From: an uncultured Phocaeicola sp.
GTDB taxonomy: Bacteria > Bacteroidota > Bacteroidia > Bacteroidales > Bacteroidaceae
Reading direction: 5' to 3'
Assembly (NCBI GenBank): GCA_944320855.1
Contig: CALUJF010000014.1
Location: 1-59,499, forward strand
Length of the DNA stretch: 59,499 bases
Shown: positions 34,601 to 44,019 of the stretch, one piece after another
Numbering within the stretch: position 1 is the first letter of the stretch
Layout of the letters: every line of letters starts with the position of its first letter
The notes under the pieces: model-generated
Told to the model about the DNA's origin: nothing
The model's database searches: none
What the model saw: only the letters and a program-made list of their open reading frames with translations
Translations under genes and position numbers: made by a program

Positions 34601-36979
34601 ATGCAAAAAAGTTTAATCTTAAATTTAATCTTTTCTATTTACATAGTATTGGGAATTACTGCATGTAAAGATGATATTGTGAACAGTAATCCTGATGGTA
34701 TGAGTAGTGAACTGCCGGAAAATATTTCAGCAATGATTTCTGATTATAATTCAGCTATAGCTGCATATCAGAAACTCTTTACAGGAAAACACGATATCAT
34801 AGATTGTATAGTCGAAGAAAATGGTGGGTATAGGGTGATGTTTTCTGATAAAGACGCATTTACCGCATATTCAAATGAAATTTTAAATACAGACATACCT
34901 GTATTCGCTATAAATGAAGACGGTTTCTGGATATATACATTGAATGGTGAGGAACATGTACTGACTGATACGGATGGAAATATGTTCGGTGCAATATTGG
35001 GTACAGCAAAGACCATAGTTACACCAAAATTATCATTGTCAAATGAAGGTAAATGGTTGGTATCATTTAATGGAGTGCAATGGAAGGAGTTATCAGACTT
35101 TACTGTACAAGATATTGAAAATAAGAAACCGGCGGATTTTGCCCTTTATAAAACAGTATCATATGATGATGAAACACGTACTTTGCAGATGGTCTCAAGA
35201 TATGGGACTTTGGAAAAAACAGCGCAACTTGAATTTATTGATTCTACCCCTGCATGGCGAAAATTCGTAATGAAATCGGAAGACAACCTTTTGCTTGATT
35301 TCTCTTATGCCGGATATAAACATGGAGAAGTGGCTCCACCGGATGGCTTCGCTTTAGGATATAAGGTGATAAACATTGCACAGGAAATGGTAGCAAGAGG
35401 CAAAAGCGCACGAGAAACTTTCATAGAGGTATTGCAGGAAAATAAAATGATGGCCAATGATAACGGAAATCAGAATAATCCGAATGCAAGAGTAGTACTG
35501 TATTTCCCTAAGGGTGAATATGTTTTGCATAATGAGAATGATAATAGATACGTGTCAGAAAGTGAGAATCAAAAACTTTCCGGACATGATGAATCACGTC
35601 CTTATGATCCAACAAACGTTGTAAACAGGACGGTTGCATATGGACTTGACTCAAATGGTAACAACACTTCGGACTGCATAACCATAACAGCCGGTAACTT
35701 CGTGATAAAAGGTGACGGAAGAGGGCAGACACGTATTATAATGGATACACCTATGCTGCCGACTAATCCGGCTACACTGTATTCTTCGCCTGACTTGTTG
35801 CAGATAAAGCATAACAGCGACATTAAGGATATAAGTTGTAGTGTGATTTCGGATGCACCGAAGGGCTCTTTCAGCGTACAGGTATCTGCTCCGGACAAGA
35901 TAAAGATTGGTGATTGGGTTTGTCTGTATCTTCTCAATAACAATACTGAGCTTATAGCAAAAGAGCTTTTCCCTCATCAGTTGGAGTCGTATATGGGAAA
36001 TATGGCTCAAGGTGTAAGAGTGAACGATTATCATCAAGTTATAGGAAAAAATGGTAACACTATAGTATTCAAAGAACCTATAATGCATGAGGTGGAGGCA
36101 AAATGGGGATGGAAAATATATTCGTATCCCAATTATGGAAATGTTGGAGTGGAAGATTTGACTTTTGTAGGAAATTGTGTAGATGACTTTAAGCATCATA
36201 GAAGTTGGATAGACGATGGGGCGTATAAGCCTATCAGCTTTGTTCGTCTTACTAATTCATGGCTGAGGAGGGTTGATTTTGAAAATGTGAGCGAAGCTAT
36301 GACTATAACCTCTTCTGCAAACTGTTCTGCATATGATGTAAATATAACAGGGTACAGGGGACATTCTGCCATACGCTCAGCAGGTTCATCAAGAATATTT
36401 ATCGGAGCGGTGACAGACAGAACTGCCGGACCGGCGGTGGATGATGCAAGTAAAACGATAGATGATGCCGGACAGTATCATGCCTGTGGTGTGTCTAAGC
36501 CAAGTATGGGAGCTGTGATATGGAATGTCCACTGGGGTACGGACGGATGCTTTGAGGCTCATGCCACCCAGCCGCGTGCCACATTGATAGATAATTGTCA
36601 GGGTGGATTTATGCAGTCAAGGCAGGGAGGAGACTCCGACCAGGTGCCAAACCATCTTGCAGACCTGACTATATGGAACATGAATGTGGAGCAAGTTGGG
36701 CCTCCTTCTAACAAGGGTGACGCTCCTGCAGATGGTAAGTTTGACTGGTGGAGATATGGTAGCGACACAAGTGAACGGGAGGCTAATAACTGGAAATTCC
36801 TCCCTCCTGTAGTTGTAGGTATTCATGGTATTAAGATTGACTTCGTACAGGATGAGAAACAGATAAAGCTTGATGAAAGCAACGGAACTAAAGTGCTGCC
36901 TGAGTCATTGTATGAGGCACAATTGAAGTTGAGGTTAGGATATGTGCCGTCGTGGCTGCTTGAATTGAAAGGAAAATAA
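34601..36979 (+). CDS. Beta-helix lipoprotein, DUF4955/PL29-like (paralogue 1 of 3)
   Basis: A 792-residue lipoprotein (Cys at GITACKDD). After N-terminal beta modules (INEDGFWIYTLNGEEHVL, LSNEGKWLVSFNGVQWKEL) comes a pectate-lyase-like right-handed beta-helix. It opens with LLDFSYAGYKHGEVAPP and ARVVLYFPKGEYVL, then FVIKGDGRGQTRIIMD, VGVEDLTFVGN, RRVDFENVSEAMTI, and GHSAIRSAGSSRIFIG. A conserved CFEAHATQPRATLIDN block and GGDSDQVPNHLADLTIWN follow. A polysaccharide lyase role is plausible by fold and by PUL context. I cannot confirm PL29 membership or point to catalytic residues. Confidence 0.7.
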   Translation: MQKSLILNLIFSIYIVLGITACKDDIVNSNPDGMSSELPENISAMISDYNSAIAAYQKLFTGKHDIIDCIVEENGGYRVMFSDKDAFTAYSNEILNTDIPVFAINEDGFWIYTLNGEEHVLTDTDGNMFGAILGTAKTIVTPKLSLSNEGKWLVSFNGVQWKELSDFTVQDIENKKPADFALYKTVSYDDETRTLQMVSRYGTLEKTAQLEFIDSTPAWRKFVMKSEDNLLLDFSYAGYKHGEVAPPDGFALGYKVINIAQEMVARGKSARETFIEVLQENKMMANDNGNQNNPNARVVLYFPKGEYVLHNENDNRYVSESENQKLSGHDESRPYDPTNVVNRTVAYGLDSNGNNTSDCITITAGNFVIKGDGRGQTRIIMDTPMLPTNPATLYSSPDLLQIKHNSDIKDISCSVISDAPKGSFSVQVSAPDKIKIGDWVCLYLLNNNTELIAKELFPHQLESYMGNMAQGVRVNDYHQVIGKNGNTIVFKEPIMHEVEAKWGWKIYSYPNYGNVGVEDLTFVGNCVDDFKHHRSWIDDGAYKPISFVRLTNSWLRRVDFENVSEAMTITSSANCSAYDVNITGYRGHSAIRSAGSSRIFIGAVTDRTAGPAVDDASKTIDDAGQYHACGVSKPSMGAVIWNVHWGTDGCFEAHATQPRATLIDNCQGGFMQSRQGGDSDQVPNHLADLTIWNMNVEQVGPPSNKGDAPADGKFDWWRYGSDTSEREANNWKFLPPVVVGIHGIKIDFVQDEKQIKLDESNGTKVLPESLYEAQLKLRLGYVPSWLLELKGK

Positions 36980-36986
36980 ATTGTCT

Positions 36987-37180
36987 GTGAACGGTAAATG
37001 AACGGTCAATGAACAGTGTATGAACACTGATTGAAGATGATTTCATGGTCTTCATTTCATGTTCATTCTATGTTCATTTGGCGTTCATTCCTCGTTCATC
37101 AAGCGTTCACCGGTTTTGCAGAAAAACTGTTTAAACGGTATTTAAATGGTGTTTAAACACTGTTTAAAATGTTTTTAAGA
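36987..37180. repeat. Phased array B: nested ladder of 11-bp units
   Basis: Non-coding. The left arm has GTGAACG, ATGAACG, ATGAACA, ATGAACA and TTGAAGA starting at 36987, 36998, 37009, 37020 and 37031. The right arm has TCTTCAT, TGTTCAT, TGTTCAT, CGTTCAT, CGTTCAT and CGTTCAC starting at 37049, 37060, 37071, 37082, 37093 and 37104. TTTAAA units then start at 37130, 37141, 37152 and 37163, with TTTAAG at 37174. Every step within a block is 11 bp. If one extra right unit is looped out, left units pair in nested order with right units, outer with outer, four of five pairs being perfect over 7 bp and the fifth over 6. Confidence 0.9.
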
Positions 37181-37201
37181 TTAACGAATAAAAATAAAGA
37201 T

Positions 37202-39598
37202 ATGAGAAAGAATATTTTTTTGAATGTTTTAATTGGAGTGTTAGCCTTGACTTCATGCAAGGATGAGGTAATAACTCCTGAAGTCGAGATACCTGTTCAG
37301 CCGGAAGAGGCATTGACAATGTTGGAAGAGTATAACAGGAATATTGCAGCATTCCAGATGGTAGCTGAAGGTAAGGCTACTGTAGTGGAAGTAGCTGAGG
37401 ATGGAACTTTGAAATTCGACAATAAGGCGGAGGCTAAATTCTCTTTTAATGAGAATGCAGATCAGGATATTCCGGTATTCGGTATAGACGAAAACGGATA
37501 TTGGCAGTACATGATTCACGGTGAGACTCAGGAACTGAAGGATATGAGTGGCAACCGTGCTGCTGCATTGAGTGGACTTGGATCAGGTGTATTTACACCA
37601 AAGGTTTCAATAAGTAAGGATGGATACTGGCAGGTGTCTTTCAACGGAACTGAATGGAAAAAACTGTCGGATGTGATAGCTCCTTCACTCGAAAAGAAAA
37701 CAGCCGAAAGTTATGCGCTATTCAAATCTTCATCGGTAGAAGGAAAGACTATGAAGGTTCAGTCGGTTGTGGGTGGTATAGAATATGCTATCCAACTTCC
37801 TGAAGATAATATGGCTGAGGCATGGCGCAGATTTATAATGAACACCGACGATAATGTATTGCTGGATTATTCATATGCAGGATATGACCATGGAGAATCG
37901 GCTCCGGCTGATGGGTTTGCGTGGGGATACGAGGTGGTCAATGTTAAAGAATACATGGAAAAAAATGGTATAGAATCAGCAAGGTTGGCTCTTAATAAAA
38001 TAATGTATGAAAGAGATATGGTACGTTCTTGTCCCGGCGAACCTTTCCAATCAGTTGTCAATAAGGACGCAAGAGTTGTAATATATTTCCCTGAAGGAGA
38101 ATATGTATTACAGACCGGAACAGAAAAGGCAGATGGATACTCATGGAATAATAATAAAAATGAAGTATATTATACTTTCCCGGAAATATACGCAGGAAAT
38201 TTTATCATTAAAGGAGCCGGAAAGGATAAAACCAAGATAAAGATGGTTTGTACAAACTTTGACGGAACAAAAGAAGATATTAATGATCTTCCTAAAGATA
38301 TATATGGAAGTACGATGCTGGCTGTAAAACACACTAATAGCCCTTATAATACTGACCATTCAAAATTGTATGCTAATGTTACGGAGAATGCAAAGAAAGG
38401 TGATTTCGCAGTAAGGGTACAGTTAAATCCGGGAATGACATTAAAGGCTGGAGATTGGGTGCAATTGCGGTTGAGAAGTATAGATGAAGAATTATTGAAA
38501 GATGAGATGGGACCATTGTATGAATGGGGAAAGAATTATGTGTCTAATCAAAGTGGTAATGAAGGAAAGAGATTATCTATTTTCCAAGCCCCAGGTTATA
38601 CATCAACAACTAGTGCTAACGAAGATAATTATGGGGTTAGGGTTACAGAATTTCATCAGGTGAAGTCAGTATCATCGAATAAAATTGTCTTTTATGAGCC
38701 TATAATGAGCAACATAAACGTTGAACATAAGGACTATGGTGGATGGGAAATCAGAGGATTCAATTATTTTGAGAATGTAGGTGTGGAGGACTTGACTTTT
38801 GTTGGTAATGCTATATCTCCTTATGCGCATCATGGTGAAGGTTTAGGCTTGAATGCGGATGATACATGGGTATATGATGAAGGATTCAAACCGCTCTCGT
38901 TTTCTCGTGTTGTAAATTCATGGGTAAGGAATGTTGGTTTTGAAAGTGTTTCGGAAGCTATGACTTTTAGTGAATCAGCCAACTGCTCAGCATATAATAT
39001 TGAGATTACAGGTGTGAGAGGGCATTCTGCTGTCAGGGCTGCAGGTTCGACAAGGGTATTTATAGGTGGTGTGTCGGATAAGAGTAAAGATAAATATCAG
39101 AATGAAGATAAATTAATAGGTGATGGTCAGTGGCATGGCTCAGGCGTTTCTAAGCCAAGTATTGGAAATGTAATATATGCCTCAAATTGGGGTAATAATG
39201 CGTGCTTTGAATCTCATGCTACTCAACCGAGGGCTACTTTATTTGATAATTGTGAAGGTGGATTGATTCGTTACCATGCGGGAGGTTCAGATATAGAAGC
39301 ACCAAACCATTTAAGGGATTTAACTATTTGGAATCTTAATGTTACAGGTACAGTTGATGAAAAGAACGATCCTTGGGGTACTGATTTCAAATGGTGGGCA
39401 TCTGATAATATCTGGTGGAAAATCTATCCTCCTATCGTAGTCGGAACTCATGGTCAGAATGTGACATTCTCTAAAGAAGAAGGACAATTGACTTATGAAG
39501 AAAGTACAGGCAGCAAGGTTTATCCGGAATCGCTCTATGAGGCACAGCTTAAGAGAAGATTAGGGACACTTCCTGCATGGATTAAGACAGTGAAATGA
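37202..39598 (+). CDS. Beta-helix lipoprotein, DUF4955/PL29-like (paralogue 2 of 3)
   Basis: A 798-residue lipoprotein (signal ending LTSC, then KDEV). I start at ATG 37202, which gives the signal peptide directly. An earlier in-frame ATG at 37169 lies inside the TTTAAA repeats and would add 11 non-signal residues. It is the most divergent of the three: it has longer inserts in the helix (a loop around KNEVYYTFPEIYAGN and one at ISPYAHHGEGLGLNADDTW). It keeps ARVVIYFPEGEYVL, FIIKGAGKDKTKIKM, GVEDLTFVGN, GHSAVRAAGSTRVFIG and CFESHATQPRATLFDN. The function is inferred as for the other paralogues. Confidence 0.7.
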   Translation: MRKNIFLNVLIGVLALTSCKDEVITPEVEIPVQPEEALTMLEEYNRNIAAFQMVAEGKATVVEVAEDGTLKFDNKAEAKFSFNENADQDIPVFGIDENGYWQYMIHGETQELKDMSGNRAAALSGLGSGVFTPKVSISKDGYWQVSFNGTEWKKLSDVIAPSLEKKTAESYALFKSSSVEGKTMKVQSVVGGIEYAIQLPEDNMAEAWRRFIMNTDDNVLLDYSYAGYDHGESAPADGFAWGYEVVNVKEYMEKNGIESARLALNKIMYERDMVRSCPGEPFQSVVNKDARVVIYFPEGEYVLQTGTEKADGYSWNNNKNEVYYTFPEIYAGNFIIKGAGKDKTKIKMVCTNFDGTKEDINDLPKDIYGSTMLAVKHTNSPYNTDHSKLYANVTENAKKGDFAVRVQLNPGMTLKAGDWVQLRLRSIDEELLKDEMGPLYEWGKNYVSNQSGNEGKRLSIFQAPGYTSTTSANEDNYGVRVTEFHQVKSVSSNKIVFYEPIMSNINVEHKDYGGWEIRGFNYFENVGVEDLTFVGNAISPYAHHGEGLGLNADDTWVYDEGFKPLSFSRVVNSWVRNVGFESVSEAMTFSESANCSAYNIEITGVRGHSAVRAAGSTRVFIGGVSDKSKDKYQNEDKLIGDGQWHGSGVSKPSIGNVIYASNWGNNACFESHATQPRATLFDNCEGGLIRYHAGGSDIEAPNHLRDLTIWNLNVTGTVDEKNDPWGTDFKWWASDNIWWKIYPPIVVGTHGQNVTFSKEEGQLTYEESTGSKVYPESLYEAQLKRRLGTLPAWIKTVK

Positions 39599-39606
39599 TA
39601 TACTCT

Positions 39607-39635
39607 AATACCGGTAACCGACCGTTGCCGGTATT
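39607..39635 (+). terminator. Hairpin before the fucosidase gene
   Basis: AATACCGG pairs with CCGGTATT across a 13-nt loop. There is no long T-run. It may end or attenuate the preceding transcript. Confidence 0.5.
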
Positions 39636-39667
39636 GTATGTTATAATTAAAGTTCTTATATTATTTT

Positions 39668-41464
39668 ATGGAATTAAAAAGGGTTTTGTCGTGTTTGTTG
39701 TTGTGTGTAACATTGTTAAGTGCTAACGCTAAATCGACAGCTGATATGGAATGGTGGCGTGAAGCACGTTTTGGAATGTTTATTCATTGGGGATTGTATT
39801 CGGTAGCTGCCGGTGAATGGAACGGTAAACAAATAGACGGGATAGGTGAATGGATACAGAATTTTGGAAAGATATCCAATAAGGATTATGAAAAGTTGGC
39901 TAAGGATTTTACAATGGCATCATATAATCCTGAAAGTTGGGTTAAGATGGCTAAGAATGCCGGTGCCAAGTATATTGTATTTACTACCAAACATCATGAA
40001 GGTTTTTGTCTTTATCCAAGTGATTATTCTGATTTTGACATTGAGATGACTCCGTATAAAGGAGATCCTTTGAAAGAATTGATTGATGCTTGTAGAAAAT
40101 ACGATATAAAGGTAGGATTGTATTATTCACACCGTCAGGACTGGCGTGAAGAAGATGCTGCTGTTATGAAGAATGAGTATGACGGGCATTATGGTAAACC
40201 TAAATCTGCCGTTAAGCCTAATTTGGATAGATATATTCAGGAGAAGGCTATACCACAGATGAAGGAATTGCTGACCAGATATGGTAAGATTGATGTGCTA
40301 TGGTATGATACTCCTTTTGATTTGACTAAGGAACAGAGTCAGATGTTTGTTGATATAGTTAGAAAACTTCAGCCGGAGTGTGTCATAAACGGTAGAGTTG
40401 GGTATGATCTGGGTGATTATGGCGCATTGGGAGATAACGAAATGCCATTTGCAAGTGCTGCTAAAGACCTGGAAATGGTAGCTACCATGAATCATACATG
40501 GGGTTACAAGAAACAGGATAATGACTGGAAAGCAGCAAGAGATATCTTATGCTCTTTAATAGAATGTGCAAGTCGAGGAGTAAACTATATGATTAATATA
40601 GGCCCTAAAGCTGATGGAACAGTTCCACAACCAAGTGTTGATATAATGAACTATATTGGGAAATGGATGTCGAAGAATTCTGAGGCTGTTTATGGTACTA
40701 CGAGTAACCCGTTTAATGACAATTTCCCTTGGGGATATGTTACAAGGAAGGATAATTCTATTTATTTGCACTTGTTACGTGAACCTATGAACAGAGAAAT
40801 TGTGTTGAAAGGAATGCTTTCAGTCGTTGATAATGCTTATATCCTTTCAAGCGGTAAGAAAGTATCTGTATCAAATGGAGAGTTTTGTAAGTTGTCTGTT
40901 CCGTCAGGATTGGATTATGAAGAGATTCCTGTTATAAAAGTAGAGTGTGAATGGCCTGCAAGATTTAATGATGAATGCTATATGAATGAGAATGTTATTA
41001 GTATTCCTGGAGCATCAGGTAAGATTATTCCGGGAAAGGATGGTGCTCTTAAAATAGCAGAAGGATGTAATACATCTGAGTTTAATAATAAGACAGGAGC
41101 TTTAAAACTTGGATTTATTGTTGAAGAGCCGGGAGAATATATAGTAAGAGTGCATACAAACAGGCATTGGAGACGTAGTTTTGCTAAAGGTATGCGTATA
41201 ACGTTAAAAGTTGATGATAATAAGGCTTTTGAAAATGTAGAACTGAAACAGGACTTTGAATATGACAATGTTCGTCGTAATTCATATCCGGAATCATACA
41301 GCGATTTGGGAACTGTAACTTTTGATAAATGTGGACTGAAGAGTATGACGTTGTCTGTTGATGCTGTTGGTACTTTTAGTATGTTGGGCTTCTTTGGTGA
41401 GGATATTCAGAATGAAAGTGATAATAATATTCGTTTTAATAAAATAGAATTGATAAAGAAATGA
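39668..41464 (+). CDS. GH29 family alpha-L-fucosidase
   Basis: A 598-residue retaining fucosidase that releases L-fucose from non-reducing ends. The signal peptide ends SANAK. The catalytic domain opens with ADMEWWREARFGMFIHWGLY and continues with AKYIVFTTKHHEGFCLYPS and VGLYYSHRQDW. The nucleophile is D214 in DVLWYDTPFD, the classical GH29 site, and MINIGPKADGTVP closes the barrel. The C-terminal 170 residues form beta modules (NRHWRRSFAKGMRITLKVDD), probably a carbohydrate-binding domain. It overlaps the next gene by 4 bp and is thus coupled to paralogue 3. It shows that the PUL substrate carries fucose. Confidence 0.93.
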   Translation: MELKRVLSCLLLCVTLLSANAKSTADMEWWREARFGMFIHWGLYSVAAGEWNGKQIDGIGEWIQNFGKISNKDYEKLAKDFTMASYNPESWVKMAKNAGAKYIVFTTKHHEGFCLYPSDYSDFDIEMTPYKGDPLKELIDACRKYDIKVGLYYSHRQDWREEDAAVMKNEYDGHYGKPKSAVKPNLDRYIQEKAIPQMKELLTRYGKIDVLWYDTPFDLTKEQSQMFVDIVRKLQPECVINGRVGYDLGDYGALGDNEMPFASAAKDLEMVATMNHTWGYKKQDNDWKAARDILCSLIECASRGVNYMINIGPKADGTVPQPSVDIMNYIGKWMSKNSEAVYGTTSNPFNDNFPWGYVTRKDNSIYLHLLREPMNREIVLKGMLSVVDNAYILSSGKKVSVSNGEFCKLSVPSGLDYEEIPVIKVECEWPARFNDECYMNENVISIPGASGKIIPGKDGALKIAEGCNTSEFNNKTGALKLGFIVEEPGEYIVRVHTNRHWRRSFAKGMRITLKVDDNKAFENVELKQDFEYDNVRRNSYPESYSDLGTVTFDKCGLKSMTLSVDAVGTFSMLGFFGEDIQNESDNNIRFNKIELIKK

Positions 41465-43770
41465 TTTCTCGTGAAATTGCTTTATTTAGTAAGATATTGT
41501 TAATATCTTTTTGTTGCGCCCTTTTGTCATGTAAGGACAAAGAGGTTGTAACACCTCCTGATGGTAGTGGAGAAGGTATAGTAAATCCGAAAAATGAACT
41601 TGAGAGGAATATTGTAGGATTGAACAAAGACCTTGTTCAGATGAAGAAAATGTATAACGGAGAAACGAAAGTCTTGTTTTGTCTGATTCAGACAGGTGGA
41701 GGTATGACTATCGGACTGGAAGATAAGACTTCTTTCATTGTATATGCAGACGCGGAGGCAGCAGACAAGAAAACTATTCCAATAGTAGGTATTGATGAAG
41801 AAGGGTACTGGGTGTATAAATTCAATGGCAAGACTGCGTACCTTACTCCAAAAGGCCAGGACAGAATCAAAGCTGTAGGTAATGATGCACAGGTGCCTGA
41901 ACTGAGGATTAATGACAAAAAATCATGGGAGGTATCATTCGGTGATGGAAATTGGTATAAGATAGGTGATGAGGCTTTAGGTAAGGTGGAAGGTGTGTTG
42001 CCGGCTGCTTTCTCACCTTATGCATCTGCGTCATGGAACGAGGATGAGAAGATTGTCACTATTAATATGAAGACAGGTAGGAATGGGGACAAATTTGAAG
42101 TGAAGGGATTACCTACGACTGATGCCTGGAACAAGTTTGTAAACCAAACATCTGATAATGTTCTTCTTGATTTCTCTTATGCCGGATATATGCATGGAGA
42201 AGTGGCTCCGCCGGAGGTCGCTCAACTAATCTCGCAAAAATATAAGAAAATCAATGTGGCTGACGAGATGAAGAAAAGGGGACTGAATGCAAGACAGACT
42301 TTCATTGCGCTGCTTCAAGAGAATAATATGAATGTTAAAAACGGAGCAAATCAATCTAATCCTAATGCTAAAATAGTGTTTTATTTTCCGGGAGGGGATT
42401 ATGTGTTGCACGATGTGAGCGACAATTATAAAAATACCAATCCTGATTATAAGAATAATGCTTTCAAGGATGAAAATGGCAATAACGCAAGTTCTCCTAT
42501 ATTGATTCATGGAGGCAATTTTGTGATTAAAGGTGATGGCAGAGGCAGGACAAGGCTGATAATGGATTCGCCGAACCTTCCGAGTGATGAGGATAAGATG
42601 TATTCATCGCCTGATATGATTCATATTAAAAGAGAAGCGTTTCTTGGGGATTATACACCAAGTGTCAATGTAACGGGTGATGCAGCAAAAGGTTCTTTCA
42701 GTGTAGAAGTATCCAATACTGCAAGTATCAAAGAAGGTGACTGGGTTTGTCTGTTTTTAGAGAATAACTCACCTGAAGTTATAGCTGAAGAATTACAACC
42801 ATATGCCGTAGAGTCTTATATGTCTGATATTCTTTCAGGTATCACGGTAAATGATTTTCATCAAGTGAAGAAGGTAAAAGGTAATTTGATAACCTTTTAT
42901 GAGCCGATTATGCATGAGGTAAAGAAAGAATGGAAATGGCAGATTAAAAGATATGAGCATTATGAGAATGTGGGGGTAGAAGATCTGACGTTTGTAGGCC
43001 ATGCGAAGAAGAATTTCGGACATCATGCGAGTTGGGATGATGATGGGGCTTATAAGCCTATCAACTTTTCGCGTGTGGTCAACTCGTGGATGAGAAGAGT
43101 TGATTTTGAAAGTGTCAGTGAAGCTTTTACAATTTCTCAAAGTGCTAATGTGTCGGCGTATGATATAAATATAACCGGTAATAGGGGACATGCAGCTATA
43201 AGGTCGGCAGGTTCGTCGAGAGTATTTATCGGAAAGGTGACAGATAATACTAACGGACCGACTGTAGACGACAGGATTCATATGGACGGAGCAGGACAGT
43301 ATCATGCATGTGGGGTGTCAAAGCCGAGCATGGGAGCCGTTATTTGGAAGGTACAATGGGGAGCAGACGCTTGTTTCGAGTCGCACGCTACACAGCCGAG
43401 GGCAACATTAATTGATAATTGTATTGGCGGATTTATGCAGTCGCGTCAAGGTGGTGATTCTAATCAGGTGCCTAACCACTTAGGCGATCTGACGCTATGG
43501 AACTTGTGCGCTATAAGGACTGCAGCTATGACTAATAAAGGAACTAAGCCTGCTAATGGTGAGTTCGACTGGTGGAGAATTGGTGGTAATAACTGGAAAT
43601 TCCTTCCACCTATTATAGTTGGTTTTCACGGAATTTCTATTAATTTTGTACAAGATCAGGTGAAACTTGATGAAAGCCACGGTATGCCGGTGGAACCTCA
43701 ATCTCTTTATGAGGCTCAGCTTAAACACAGGCTGGGATATGTGCCGGCATGGCTGCTTGAATTGAAATAA
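41461..43770 (+). CDS. Beta-helix lipoprotein, DUF4955/PL29-like (paralogue 3 of 3)
   Basis: A 769-residue lipoprotein (LLSCKDKE). It is closest to paralogue 1: SYAGYMHGEVAPPEV, AKIVFYFPGGDYVLHD, FVIKGDGRGRTRLIMDSP, VGVEDLTFVGHAKKNFGHHA, GHAAIRSAGSSRVFIG, CFESHATQPRATLIDN and GGFMQSRQGGDSNQVPNHLG. The start ATG overlaps the fucosidase stop (ATGA), so the two proteins are produced together, hinting that they act in sequence on one glycan. Family and fold as for paralogue 1; activity not proven from sequence. Confidence 0.72.
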   Translation: MISREIALFSKILLISFCCALLSCKDKEVVTPPDGSGEGIVNPKNELERNIVGLNKDLVQMKKMYNGETKVLFCLIQTGGGMTIGLEDKTSFIVYADAEAADKKTIPIVGIDEEGYWVYKFNGKTAYLTPKGQDRIKAVGNDAQVPELRINDKKSWEVSFGDGNWYKIGDEALGKVEGVLPAAFSPYASASWNEDEKIVTINMKTGRNGDKFEVKGLPTTDAWNKFVNQTSDNVLLDFSYAGYMHGEVAPPEVAQLISQKYKKINVADEMKKRGLNARQTFIALLQENNMNVKNGANQSNPNAKIVFYFPGGDYVLHDVSDNYKNTNPDYKNNAFKDENGNNASSPILIHGGNFVIKGDGRGRTRLIMDSPNLPSDEDKMYSSPDMIHIKREAFLGDYTPSVNVTGDAAKGSFSVEVSNTASIKEGDWVCLFLENNSPEVIAEELQPYAVESYMSDILSGITVNDFHQVKKVKGNLITFYEPIMHEVKKEWKWQIKRYEHYENVGVEDLTFVGHAKKNFGHHASWDDDGAYKPINFSRVVNSWMRRVDFESVSEAFTISQSANVSAYDINITGNRGHAAIRSAGSSRVFIGKVTDNTNGPTVDDRIHMDGAGQYHACGVSKPSMGAVIWKVQWGADACFESHATQPRATLIDNCIGGFMQSRQGGDSNQVPNHLGDLTLWNLCAIRTAAMTNKGTKPANGEFDWWRIGGNNWKFLPPIIVGFHGISINFVQDQVKLDESHGMPVEPQSLYEAQLKHRLGYVPAWLLELK

Positions 43771-43775
43771 TTTGT

Positions 43776-43859
43776 ATGGAAAGGGAGGAATTAATAAAAC
43801 GTTTGAAAGATATTGAATGGGATGACTTCGAGGTGAAGGAAGCCCGTAACGAACAGTAA
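43776..43859 (+). pseudogene. 27-codon remnant resembling the start of an AlbA_2/Schlafen-type ATP-binding protein
   Basis: An ATG five bases after the preceding stop opens a 27-codon frame beginning MEREELIKRLKDIEWDDFEV and ending KEARNEQ, then TAA. The text LIKRLKDIEWDDFEVKEA is, from memory, the standard N-terminus of Bacteroidales AlbA_2-domain (divergent AAA-4) proteins, which normally run on past KEARNELP. Here the frame stops at once, so this looks like a deletion scar rather than a functional gene. It is followed by an ATGTCGTAGAAA repeat. Confidence 0.6.
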
Positions 43860-43875
43860 ACATACTCATTAATCG

Positions 43876-43946
43876 ATGTCTTTAGCTGATGTCGCAGTAT
43901 GTCGTAGAAAATGTCGTAGAAATGTCGTAGAAAATGTCGTAGAAAA
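43876..43946. repeat. ATGTCGTAGAAA tandem repeat
   Basis: ATGTC words start at 43876, 43889, 43899, 43911, 43922 and 43934; the last four continue as ATGTCGTAGAAA. Spacings are 13, 10, 12, 11 and 12 bp, near but not exactly the 11-bp pitch of the other arrays. It lies between the AlbA_2-like remnant and the PL8 gene. Confidence 0.8.
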
Positions 43947-44019
43947 ACTTTCTTTCATGCGAAGGTGCTGATAAAGGTGGAAAATGGAAATTAAAAAAAT
44001 AATTTTTAAACTTAATATC

